The notes under the pieces were generated by a model, which was not told the origin of the DNA, ran no database searches, and saw only the letters and a program-made list of their open reading frames with translations. From the NCBI GenBank assembly GCA_028280955.1, contig JANQKU010000173.1, positions 1-40,726 of the forward strand: a stretch of 40,726 bases of DNA. The letters run 5' to 3'. The translations under genes and the position numbers were made by a program. Positions 9,557 to 17,876 of the stretch are shown here, piece by piece. Numbering within the stretch: position 1 is the stretch's first letter; the number at the start of each line of letters is the position of its first letter. Source of the stretch: Opitutaceae bacterium (lineage in GTDB: Bacteria > Verrucomicrobiota > Verrucomicrobiia > Opitutales > Opitutaceae).

Positions 9557-12500
9557 ATGCATACGAAACCTTCTTTTTCTCAACTACTAATTACCACAGC
9601 TTTGATGGGAAGTATCGTGGTGGGCTCCGGTAGTCTATCCGCTCAGCAATGTGCCACTCAGTCCATCTGGGCGAATCGCATTGTGGCTAAGAGCACCTAT
9701 CTTCCTAGAGAACTCAGTGGGTTTTTTAGTTATACAGATCCTGGCCCGGGTGTTGTCCCTACGAAATATAAAACAGAGACCTGGTCCGGCACTGGCCGTG
9801 AAGATCGCATTCACAGTGGAGGTTCTTATTGGGCAACGCATACATTGACCGGAAGCTGGGTCTTTAGTGCGACTGATTTCACAGATAGTTCCACTAAGAA
9901 AATTGTGTCTTCCGTGTATCGATATGCAGATGAGTCCACTACTGTTGCTGAACTCACTGAACAGAGACGATCTTGGCCTCCTCTCGGACCAATCACATCC
10001 CCGCTTTGGCCCCCGATAGAGAACATTTCGGCGACAGAGCATTCTCCTACCGGAGGGCGTTATCCTCCTGATCCTAACGGTGAAGGTACCTATATTGTAG
10101 ACAATTTTGGTCGTGGGTGGTGGACCGGTACGGATTATTTGGAAGGATTGTCCGATGAATTTACGGAGCAAGAGGCGATTGATAGGGCAGAAAATTTTGC
10201 GACTCTGGGATCCTCCAGACTTTCCTTTGCCAATGATTTCAGTGGAGAATGGAGTGAGACGAATAGAACCGATCCGGTGACATTTCATGCGCAACGGGTA
10301 GAGTTTAAAGCCGAATTTGATCAGACAAAGACAGGCTGTGCGGGTGATTACACGATTTATTATCATTATTATAAGTGGGCAATGGGCAGCGCTAAACCGA
10401 GTAGCCCCAACTATGTGGAAACCGGATCACTTTCCATTGAGCCAGGAGAACCTCTGCGTGCTCCGGCATCAGGGTGGCATGAAAGTCCGATGGAGATTGG
10501 GATGAACTATGAGATTGCCAAGGTCGAACTGATGCCTGCCCCGAATTGCCCCTTCACTCCCGGAACGGGAGGGGAGAATCTGAATAGCGTGGATGCCTGG
10601 TTTTCTCTGGGTAGCCTGACTGGTGGCGCTTCCGCAGGGATGTTGCAGGTTAAGAGCAGCCAGATAGATGAAACCCTTTATACGCCCGAGATGCTCATTT
10701 TTGGCGGACCGACCTCTGCAGAAGTCACTGTGATTCGGGATGACGATGACTTTATTCGTCAGGTGATCGCGCCGGAAGCGATTGCCGATGTGGTCACTGT
10801 GGATGCCGATACCTATGAGGTTCGGTTTTATCTTCCTTCGCAGTTAGGGACACAAGATCCAGTTACGCTGATTTATGCGCTCAGTGGCTCTCCCTATGTG
10901 ACTCACCGTATTGAAAATCCGGATGTATCACCAACGGCCAATCGACTTCAGATCACCGAAATCAAAGGCGCTCAAAGTGAGGCAACCATTTACACTCAAA
11001 CGGGGGGAGTGATGGAAATGTCCAAAGGCAATGGGCAGCGCGTTGAGACCGTTGAAGAGATTGGAACTGCCGTTACCAGGACGGTCAAGGATTCTCTGGG
11101 AACTGTCATTTCGACGGTGAAAGAGACTTACTCAGATTATTCATGGGGGCGGAGCTTAAGTATGATGGATGAGGGTGTTGGGCAAGATACCTTCCGAAGA
11201 ACCACTTATGAGTATTATGACAGTGGTCCGAGTTACTCACGTCTCAAAAAAAAGTATGATGAAAGCGGAGGTTGGGAAATCTATGAGTATGATGCGGAAG
11301 GGCGACTTACCAAAACGACATCACAATTTCTCAATACGTATTCTCATGAAACCGGAAATCGTGAGACTACCACTACCTATGGGACATTGGTCGATCAAGA
11401 TGGAGATGGAACAGAGGAAAAGCTGATTACCACGGTCCAATCACGGCAAAATCAAGAGATTGGGCGTTTCTACGATGTTTATTTTTCAAAGCTTGAAACA
11501 GTGGGTTCTTTCTCCGTGGCAACCCATTGGTCGATTCAGGCTACCTTGGCAGGAGCCGCCTGGGATGCGGCTACCAATTTGGTGACCAAGACGCGTGAAA
11601 TTGAAGGTGGAGACCTGGATGGCCGTTTGATCAGTCAACTCAATCCGGATCAAACGTTGACTACGGTGGATTATACCGTTGGCGTGAGCAGTATTACCTC
11701 TACCACTCGGACCGGCGCGCCCAATGTCACGCTCGATGCAGTTGTTGATGGCACGCGTACGGTAAAAGTGGAGACCTTGACAGGAAAATTATCCTCCAAT
11801 GATCAGTATGATATTGTTTCCGGTTTATTGCTCTCCTCAGAAATTGTCACACAGACAGATGATTTGGGACGTGCCACCCGGATTGATTATCTGGATGGCA
11901 CTTATGAAACACGATCCTATGCCTGTTGCGGTCTCGATTCCATAACAGATAGGCAGGGTATTACCACCACTTACACCTATGATGGCCTGGGGCAAGTGGA
12001 GACGGAAACGCGTGCTGGCATCACCACTCAATACAGCTACGATGCAGAAGGTCAGTTGCTGACAGTCAAACGAATTGGCAGTGACCTTTCCGAAATAACC
12101 CTGGAAACCCATGCTTACGATGTCCTGGGGAGGCGTATTTCCAGTAAGGATGCGATGAATCGTGAAACGACTTTCAATGAGAACAGGTCTGGTGTGAATA
12201 CCAAAACAACCAAAACACCCGACAATGGCACTATCATTGAAACCTTTGCCGAAGATGGGACTCTGATCGGTATTTCAGGAACGGCAGCCACTGCTCAGTT
12301 GGGATGGGGATATGGAGTGGATCTCAATGGCACCATCACCAATGAAGTTCGTATGGGTCCATCCGGAGAAACGACGGAATGGACAAAAACCTATACTGAT
12401 ATAGCGGGTCGTGTGTATAAAGTGGAGACGGCGGATGGCGCTTTCTCCGAGTATTTTTATAATAGTCTGGGGCAGTTGGTCAAGCAGGTAGATCCCGATG

Positions 12501-15500
12501 GTGTTACCACCTTGTTTGCTTACAATGCGAGAGGAGAGCAGGAGTATGTGGCAATTGATCTCAACCAGAATGGGCTCATTGATTTTTCCGGCACGGATCG
12601 AATTACCAAAACAGAACGCAGTGTGGTCACGGCTCATAGCACCACAGTGCAAAAAGTAACCACGACTCAATGGACCACCGATAATGTGGCAACGACCGAA
12701 GTGGTTTCGACCATTGAAAGTGATGTGGATGGAACCGAAGTCTGGCAAACGATTGGCGGATTAACCACTCACATCCAAACCAGTTATGGCGGTAGTGGAG
12801 CGCGTACAGAAACAACCACCGGACCGGATGGCACAGTACAAACTCGGCAATACCAGGATGATCGTTTGACCTCTGAAGTTATCTCAAATCCGGGAACGGG
12901 AACTCTTTCGTCTGTTTCCTACACCTACGATCCCCATGGTCGATTGGCCACCGCCACAGATCTTCGCAATGGAACGACCACTTACACCTATTACGATGAT
13001 GATCAACTCCATACTGTCATCACACCAGATCCGGACACCGGGCTTTCCGGAACCGGTTATGATGCGCAAACCACTATTTATGACTACGATACAGCCGGAC
13101 GTCTCTGGTATACCGCTCCTCCGGACAGTGGTGTGATTACCAATGAGTATTATCCGAACGGATTACTCAAAAAAACTGCGGGGACCCGGACCTACCCGGT
13201 GGAATACACCTATGATACCCAGGGCAGGCTCAAGACCCTGAAAACCTGGAAAGATTTCATTGGCGATACTGGCAGCTCCCTTACGACCTGGAATTATGAT
13301 ACACAGCGAGGTTGGTTGATCAGTAAACGCTATGAGGATAACCAGGGACCAAACTATACCTATTTCCCATCGGGTCGCTTGAAAACCCGCACCTGGGCAC
13401 GTGGAATTACTACCACCTATGGCTACGATAATGCCGGTGGATTGCTCACGGTTGCTTACTCAGATACGACGCCGGATGTCAGCTATAGTTATGATCGCCG
13501 TGGCAGGGTAAATACCTTCACCGATGCGGCCGGCGTTTTAACGCGCACCTACGATCTCTTAGGACAGCTCGATGACGAAAGTTATGCCGGCACGGGCGTA
13601 TTGACCGGGCAGGTGATTAACCGGGGGCAGGATGCCCTCTATCGCCTGAGCAGTGTCAGTATTCCTTCTGTTGTGACGGCCAGTTACAGCTATGATGCCG
13701 CTTCCCGTTTACAGACGGTCACGAATGGGAACCGTACCTCTACCTATGGTTATTTGGTCAATAGTACTCTGGTGGAGACGCTTACCCATGCGCAGTCGGC
13801 CAGTAATCGACTCATTACCACGAATGTCTTCGACAAATTGAACCGATTGGCTTCGATCAGTAACAGCTTGCCTGTTGTGCCTTCTACCTTGTCCCATACT
13901 TACGCTTATAACGATGCAAACCAACGGGTCAAAGCGACCCGGGAAGACAGTCGCTATTGGGAATATGGCTACGATAGCCTGGGGCAGGTGATCAATGCGG
14001 ATAAGTTTTTGGCCGATACCACTTTGATCAATGGACTCGATTTTGATTTCACCTATGATGATATCGGGAACCGTCAAACGGCTCTGCGTAATGGACGGAC
14101 CGCGGCCTATACCGCTAATGCCTTAAACCAATACGCCAACCGGACAGTGCCCGGTGCCATTGATGTGATCGGCACGGCCAATGAAAATGCTTCGATTACA
14201 GTGAATGATGGTTCCGGCACTCGCCAAACTGAAGCATTCCTTAATACGGCTCCTCTTGATAACAGCAGCTCGGCTGTGTGGAATGAATTGGAAATCGTGG
14301 GAGTTCGCAACAATGCCGGAGCTGGTGGAGAAGATGCGGTGGTGGAAGAAACGAGGAACGTTTTCCTCCCGCAGACACCGGAAAACTATACCTATGATGT
14401 GGATGGCAATCTGCTCAGTGATGGACGCTGGATCTACACCTGGGATGGGGAGAATCGTCTCATCGTGATGGAAACACCAACAGCGTTGGTCACACCGAAT
14501 GGGCCTCTCCCAGTGATCGAGCGCAAAAAACTAGAATTCACCTACGATGCCCAGAGCCGCCGGATCGAAAAGAAAGTTTCTGTCTGGAATGATGGAACCT
14601 CGAGCTACCAACTGTCCACGCATACCCTCTTTCTCTACGATGGTTGGAATCTTTTAGCCGAACTGGATGCGCTCAACAGCAATGCGACTCTGCGCAGCTA
14701 TACTTGGGGTCTTGACCTCAGTGGTTCAGCGCAAGGCGCTGGCGGGGTCGGTGGATTGCTTTCCCTGACGACTTCGAGTGAAAGTTATTTTATCAGTTAT
14801 GACGGCAACGGTAACGTCATCGGATTGGTTGATGCCACCACCGGAACGCTTTCCGCGGAATACGAGTATGGACCCTTTGGTGAAGTGGTCAAATCAACGG
14901 GAACCATGGCTACGGCAAATCTCTTCCAGTTCTCGACTAAATATAGGGATGATGAAACCGGCTTACTTTATTACGGGTATCGGTATTATAATTCGGATAT
15001 AGGGAGATGGTTGAATAGAGATCCAATTGATGAAAATGGAGGATTAAATGTGTATGGATTTACCAGGAATAATGGAGTAGATAATTGGGATCTTTTAGGA
15101 TTATCCTCATGTTCTTCAGCGAGTGATGTTGGTAATATTGATCTTCAATTAGAAGATGTAGAAATAATTAACGGAACACAAAATTTTGATGGAACCCCTG
15201 AAGATCGCCTTAATGATCTTGCAAAGAAAGTCGCAAAAAAAGTAGGCAAAAAAGGCATAGCAGAAATTATTGAAACAGCAATAACTCAGACGAGTAGTTT
15301 GGTTAGTACTTATAAGGCTCGTATAATTATTAAATACAGATGTTGTGAATGTGTTTGTGATGATGACTCAAAAAAATGTTCTGGTGAAGTTCAATGGTCT
15401 TCCTCGTCGGTTTCATCTGCAGAGGTTACAGATAGGTACGCGCAGGGTTCTAACATCATTACTGGAGCTAGTGCGTTACGACGATTGACGAAAAAAACGC

Positions 15501-15532
15501 GTGATTTATTGGTTAGAACAGCTTGTAAGTAA
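9557..15532 (+). CDS. Secreted RHS/YD-repeat protein with variable C-terminal tip
   Basis: A 1991-residue protein with an N-terminal signal peptide (about residues 1-29, ending SLSA before QQC). A poorly conserved N-terminal region of about 550 residues precedes many YD repeats (YEYDAEGRLTKT, TYDGLGQVETETRAGITTQYSYDAEG and others). The RHS-associated core near residues 1740-1849 reads YGPFGEVV...YRDDETGLLYYGYRYYNSDIGRWLNRDPI...NVYGFTRNNGVDNWDLLGL. In known RHS proteins the YD repeats form a shell around a C-terminal toxin released after this core. The tip (1850-1991) has no domain I recognise. It has a Lys-rich stretch (KKVAKKVGKKGIAEI) and a Cys cluster (CCECVCDDDSKKC), so its activity is unknown. 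No clear Shine-Dalgarno precedes the ATG. Downstream exported genes are candidate immunity partners. Confidence 0.93.
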   Translation: MHTKPSFSQLLITTALMGSIVVGSGSLSAQQCATQSIWANRIVAKSTYLPRELSGFFSYTDPGPGVVPTKYKTETWSGTGREDRIHSGGSYWATHTLTGSWVFSATDFTDSSTKKIVSSVYRYADESTTVAELTEQRRSWPPLGPITSPLWPPIENISATEHSPTGGRYPPDPNGEGTYIVDNFGRGWWTGTDYLEGLSDEFTEQEAIDRAENFATLGSSRLSFANDFSGEWSETNRTDPVTFHAQRVEFKAEFDQTKTGCAGDYTIYYHYYKWAMGSAKPSSPNYVETGSLSIEPGEPLRAPASGWHESPMEIGMNYEIAKVELMPAPNCPFTPGTGGENLNSVDAWFSLGSLTGGASAGMLQVKSSQIDETLYTPEMLIFGGPTSAEVTVIRDDDDFIRQVIAPEAIADVVTVDADTYEVRFYLPSQLGTQDPVTLIYALSGSPYVTHRIENPDVSPTANRLQITEIKGAQSEATIYTQTGGVMEMSKGNGQRVETVEEIGTAVTRTVKDSLGTVISTVKETYSDYSWGRSLSMMDEGVGQDTFRRTTYEYYDSGPSYSRLKKKYDESGGWEIYEYDAEGRLTKTTSQFLNTYSHETGNRETTTTYGTLVDQDGDGTEEKLITTVQSRQNQEIGRFYDVYFSKLETVGSFSVATHWSIQATLAGAAWDAATNLVTKTREIEGGDLDGRLISQLNPDQTLTTVDYTVGVSSITSTTRTGAPNVTLDAVVDGTRTVKVETLTGKLSSNDQYDIVSGLLLSSEIVTQTDDLGRATRIDYLDGTYETRSYACCGLDSITDRQGITTTYTYDGLGQVETETRAGITTQYSYDAEGQLLTVKRIGSDLSEITLETHAYDVLGRRISSKDAMNRETTFNENRSGVNTKTTKTPDNGTIIETFAEDGTLIGISGTAATAQLGWGYGVDLNGTITNEVRMGPSGETTEWTKTYTDIAGRVYKVETADGAFSEYFYNSLGQLVKQVDPDGVTTLFAYNARGEQEYVAIDLNQNGLIDFSGTDRITKTERSVVTAHSTTVQKVTTTQWTTDNVATTEVVSTIESDVDGTEVWQTIGGLTTHIQTSYGGSGARTETTTGPDGTVQTRQYQDDRLTSEVISNPGTGTLSSVSYTYDPHGRLATATDLRNGTTTYTYYDDDQLHTVITPDPDTGLSGTGYDAQTTIYDYDTAGRLWYTAPPDSGVITNEYYPNGLLKKTAGTRTYPVEYTYDTQGRLKTLKTWKDFIGDTGSSLTTWNYDTQRGWLISKRYEDNQGPNYTYFPSGRLKTRTWARGITTTYGYDNAGGLLTVAYSDTTPDVSYSYDRRGRVNTFTDAAGVLTRTYDLLGQLDDESYAGTGVLTGQVINRGQDALYRLSSVSIPSVVTASYSYDAASRLQTVTNGNRTSTYGYLVNSTLVETLTHAQSASNRLITTNVFDKLNRLASISNSLPVVPSTLSHTYAYNDANQRVKATREDSRYWEYGYDSLGQVINADKFLADTTLINGLDFDFTYDDIGNRQTALRNGRTAAYTANALNQYANRTVPGAIDVIGTANENASITVNDGSGTRQTEAFLNTAPLDNSSSAVWNELEIVGVRNNAGAGGEDAVVEETRNVFLPQTPENYTYDVDGNLLSDGRWIYTWDGENRLIVMETPTALVTPNGPLPVIERKKLEFTYDAQSRRIEKKVSVWNDGTSSYQLSTHTLFLYDGWNLLAELDALNSNATLRSYTWGLDLSGSAQGAGGVGGLLSLTTSSESYFISYDGNGNVIGLVDATTGTLSAEYEYGPFGEVVKSTGTMATANLFQFSTKYRDDETGLLYYGYRYYNSDIGRWLNRDPIDENGGLNVYGFTRNNGVDNWDLLGLSSCSSASDVGNIDLQLEDVEIINGTQNFDGTPEDRLNDLAKKVAKKVGKKGIAEIIETAITQTSSLVSTYKARIIIKYRCCECVCDDDSKKCSGEVQWSSSSVSSAEVTDRYAQGSNIITGASALRRLTKKTRDLLVRTACK
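15104..15529 (+). other. RHS variable tip (candidate toxin domain)
   Basis: This segment encodes the 142 residues after the DLLGL end of the RHS core. Base composition shifts to AT-rich from about 14940, inside the conserved core, and stays AT-rich through the following genes. Visible traits are an acidic start (DIDLQLEDVEI-like), a basic helix-like stretch, six cysteines (five of them in CCECVCDDDSKKC) and a basic C-terminus (RRLTKKTRDLLVRTACK). I cannot assign a nuclease, deaminase or pore-forming family by eye. Confidence 0.6.
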
Positions 15533-15538
15533 AGGAGG
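15533..15538 (+). promoter_or_regulatory. Strong Shine-Dalgarno AGGAGG deciding the start of the next gene
   Basis: AGGAGG directly follows the RHS stop codon and lies 10 bases before the ATG at 15549. It supports that ATG over the ORF-track start at 15501, which would overlap the RHS gene. Confidence 0.8.
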
Positions 15539-15548
15539 CGTTTCGTTT

Positions 15549-16118
15549 ATGTTATTTTATAAGAAATTTTTACTTAGTTTACTTAGTTTACTTAGTTGCA
15601 ATTTTGTGTTCTCAAAGACCGTAGAACATGAAGTTCTGCAATCGTATGTGTCTAGTTCGATTGCATTGAATATTAATTTGTTGTCATCAGATGATATAGG
15701 ATCTGATTTGAAACAGGACCTTAGAAGTCTATTGCTAGAAAATGTTTTCAAGACTTGGTATTATCATAAGGAGTTGAATCTTCTTAAGTTGAGTGATGAG
15801 ACAGTTGATGATCTACTAAGGATAGCGAAGCCGCATTTGTTAATTCCTGAATTTGTTGATTCAGATCGTTTTTTCGATCCTCTTGGTGTTATGTGGGCCT
15901 ATGATGAGGACACTGGTAAAATAGAGACTCAGTTTTATTCGTCTGATGGCGTGAGCATTTCCCTTTCATTGTTACCTCCTGGATTTGATTTTACGAATAA
16001 GTTATATAAACGAAATGCATATAAAAAACTAGTGAGAAGTTTCCATTTATATTTGCAAAAACTTGGGATTAAAGTGGAGAAAGATCTAAAGAAAAACGGA
16101 AAATTTGAAGACAGCTGA
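15549..16118 (+). CDS. Exported protein, candidate immunity protein A for the RHS tip
   Basis: The start is ATG 15549, not 15501, because a perfect AGGAGG precedes it and it opens a classic signal sequence, MLFYKKFLLSLLSLLSCNFVFS. LLSC at residues 14-17 is a near-lipobox, so a lipoprotein is possible; cleavage after VFS is the alternative. The mature part of about 165 residues has FKTWYYHKEL, a FFDPLGVMWAYDEDTG segment and a basic C-terminus ending in a helix. The protein encoded at 16360 shares this layout (LFRIWYYESKGRL, FSDPLLILDVYAEDGS), so the two look like diverged paralogs. It starts 16 bases after the RHS stop and is strongly AT-rich. Position and export fit an immunity protein acting in the periplasm, but this is inference and no known family was recognised. 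Confidence 0.75.
   Translation: MLFYKKFLLSLLSLLSCNFVFSKTVEHEVLQSYVSSSIALNINLLSSDDIGSDLKQDLRSLLLENVFKTWYYHKELNLLKLSDETVDDLLRIAKPHLLIPEFVDSDRFFDPLGVMWAYDEDTGKIETQFYSSDGVSISLSLLPPGFDFTNKLYKRNAYKKLVRSFHLYLQKLGIKVEKDLKKNGKFEDS
15570..15596 (+). repeat. Three perfect 9-bp tandem repeats in a signal-peptide coding region
   Basis: The 9-mer ttacttagt occurs three times head to tail, encoding Leu-Leu-Ser three times in the hydrophobic core of the exported protein's signal peptide. Slippage here would lengthen or shorten the h-region in steps of three residues without changing the frame. Confidence 0.85.
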
Positions 16119-16194
16119 ACAGAACAAGAAAAATGGGGTACTCCTTGAATCTTGATATTGAAGATGTGCCATAATTGTTCTTCTGAATATATTG

Positions 16195-16320
16195 ATGTTA
16201 TGTTGTGATAATTTAAATACGAAGTTCGACGTTAAACCATTTTGCGACATGAGTTTTGAAAAGCGAAAAGGAAGAGGTAAAAAGCTGCTTGGTAAATTAA
16301 ACACACAATTCAAAGAATGA
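16195..16320 (+). CDS. Small ORF of 41 residues between the two paralogs, possible gene remnant
   Basis: This ORF is too short for the supplied track. From ATG 16195 it reads MLCCDNLNTKFDVKPFCDM..., ending in a Lys-rich KRKGRGKKLLGKLNTQFKE before TGA. It fills much of the 241-base gap between the two exported paralogs. There is no good ribosome site and no recognised domain. It could be the 3' remnant of an orphan toxin tip, a real small protein or chance. The gap shows nothing else of note. Confidence 0.25.
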   Translation: MLCCDNLNTKFDVKPFCDMSFEKRKGRGKKLLGKLNTQFKE

Positions 16321-16359
16321 TCCTTTTTATCCTTCCTCTAACAGGTAGATTGTCGGGGT

Positions 16360-16884
16360 ATGCTAAGTAGAAATAACTCCTTTTATCCCATCATAAAACC
16401 AATACATTTTATTCGATCTGTATTACTATTTATTTTCCTCTCTCTAGTACTAAATGCAGAAGACGAATGCGATGTCTTTCGCCGATACTATGTTAGCGAT
16501 GCCGAATGGTTTCTTGCGATTATGGAGTCAGGAACATTATCTCAGGATGTATGTAAGGATGTAGCAAAGATCACTTACAATCGCCTCTTTCGTATTTGGT
16601 ATTATGAAAGTAAAGGTCGGTTAGAATCTATTAATCCTGATTATTTCGAATATTTGTATTTACGTTTTCGAACGTGGGCGAAAGAGAATTCAGAAGATAT
16701 TTCTATTAAGTTTTCTGACCCACTACTGATCCTGGATGTTTATGCTGAAGATGGCTCATTAACATTAAGACTACCTATCAGAGAGAACAGTTTGTTGAAT
16801 GACTTGAGGACTCGATCCAAATATCAGGAGTTAGTGGATAAGTTTCATGCCGAAACAAAGATTTGGATAAAAGAGAGTAATTAG
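16360..16884 (+). CDS. Exported protein, candidate immunity protein B (paralog of A)
   Basis: A 174-residue protein with a basic N-terminus, then a hydrophobic stretch (SVLLFIFLSLVLNA) followed by EDECD, consistent with a signal peptide of about 33 residues. The mature part resembles the protein at 15549: LFRIWYYESKGRLESI, FSDPLLILDVYAEDGSLTLRLP, and a C-terminal KYQELVDKFHAETKIWIKE matching KKLVRSFHLYLQKLGIKVEK there. Tandem, diverged exported paralogs after an RHS tip are what immunity-gene arrays look like in other polymorphic-toxin loci. No known domain was identified. The start at 16360 has a weak GGGG upstream. Confidence 0.65.
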   Translation: MLSRNNSFYPIIKPIHFIRSVLLFIFLSLVLNAEDECDVFRRYYVSDAEWFLAIMESGTLSQDVCKDVAKITYNRLFRIWYYESKGRLESINPDYFEYLYLRFRTWAKENSEDISIKFSDPLLILDVYAEDGSLTLRLPIRENSLLNDLRTRSKYQELVDKFHAETKIWIKESN

Positions 16885-16984
16885 AGAGGATTCAATTATT
16901 TGCGTTTGCCCCCCTTTTGTTATTCAAGTGACTGGATAACTGCACGCATTACCTTTGGCGGCGGTGCTGAATGTGAATTCACAA

Positions 16985-17437
16985 ATGTTTATTAAGACAC
17001 AAATAAAGTCGTCCGCATTATCAAAGCCTAATGTAACAATATCGCTTTCGGATGATACGGAATATAATTTAATGGTTTTGAATCGTAGCTTTGAGTTTTT
17101 TCTCTCTAGAGAGGATTTAAATATCTTCTTTAAGAAAAAAGGAAATAAGACCTCTGTTTTAGGCGGTACAGAGTATGTTGCTTTGCATAGAGAACAACCT
17201 ATCTTGAAGTATAAACGGTCTGTAATTGGTTTGGGAGATTCTTTTTCTTTCGAAAAGAATGTATGGTTTCGTTTCCCAAATGTTTTTTGGCCAAAAGTTG
17301 ATCAGCTTGGATTTCATGTTTCCAGGTTAAATTGGTTATTTGGCAATGAAGTATATGTAAAATGTAATGAGGAAGCTGATAAATTAAATTGTGTTCTTTT
17401 GGTTTGTATACTTTGGGTGCGTAAATGGGCTGAATAG
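16985..17437 (+). CDS. Hypothetical AT-rich orphan protein
   Basis: The ORF track begins at a TTG (16955). The first ATG in the frame is 16985 (MFIKTQIKSSALSKP) and I prefer it, although neither start has a convincing ribosome site. The protein has about 150 residues and is rich in aromatic and basic residues (FEFFLSREDLNIFFKKKG, KNVWFRFPNVFWPKVDQLGFHV). Its C-terminus is hydrophobic with cysteines (NCVLLVCILWVRKW). There is no signal peptide and no recognised family. It lies in the AT-rich cassette after the RHS gene, so it may be another orphan toxin or immunity gene. Confidence 0.45.
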   Translation: MFIKTQIKSSALSKPNVTISLSDDTEYNLMVLNRSFEFFLSREDLNIFFKKKGNKTSVLGGTEYVALHREQPILKYKRSVIGLGDSFSFEKNVWFRFPNVFWPKVDQLGFHVSRLNWLFGNEVYVKCNEEADKLNCVLLVCILWVRKWAE

Positions 17438-17480
17438 TAACGAAAGGAATAAAAAGCGAGAGGACACTTGTGTTTCCCCA

Positions 17481-17876
17481 ATGCAAATGATTGTTTTGTT
17501 TTTTACGGGTTTTTTGGGAGTAGTTGTGGTAGCTGCAGTTTTACTCCGTGACTCCCCATATAGGTTTCGATTGTCTTTAGCGATAGGTCACTATCTTTTT
17601 ATTTTGATTGTAGCACTAGTAATATGGAGGAGTCTTAATGATGGACAAGCTGGGCTACTATGGCTGATTCCCATGACGGTAGATTTTCCTGTTTCATTGA
17701 TATATAAAGGATTGAAGGTTCTTTTCCCTAATTACTTTAGTCCCTCTAGTTTTGTAGTCCCATTCCTTTTTTTCTCTATGATCGGTACGATGCAGTATTT
17801 TCTTTATGGGGTTGTTTTGGATGTTCTCATTAACAAGTGGAAGAGAAAGAAGGGAAAAATGAAGCAAAAGGGGTAA
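17481..17876 (+). CDS. Small integral membrane protein, unknown function
   Basis: The track start (17391) overlaps the previous gene by 47 bases. ATG 17481 is preferred, preceded by gagagga at a long spacing. The 131-residue product has about three or four membrane helices: MIVLFFTGFLGVVVVAAVLL, LSLAIGHYLFILIVALVIW, a middle segment near LLWLIPMTVDFPVSLIY, and VVPFLFFSMIGTMQYFLYGVV. It ends in a strongly basic cytoplasmic tail (KWKRKKGKMKQKG). It is the last gene of the AT-rich cassette. A membrane-located immunity role is possible, but the sequence gives only topology. Confidence 0.6.
   Translation: MQMIVLFFTGFLGVVVVAAVLLRDSPYRFRLSLAIGHYLFILIVALVIWRSLNDGQAGLLWLIPMTVDFPVSLIYKGLKVLFPNYFSPSSFVVPFLFFSMIGTMQYFLYGVVLDVLINKWKRKKGKMKQKG

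Noticed and set aside
9635-10366. 243-residue minus-strand ORF
   Set aside because: Fully antisense to the RHS gene; low-complexity shadow with no motif.
14341-14380. Possible frameshift or break between YD repeats of the RHS protein
   Set aside because: The frame is continuous and YD repeats resume (NYTYDVDGNLLSDGRWIYTWDGENRL); spacing between repeats is simply irregular.
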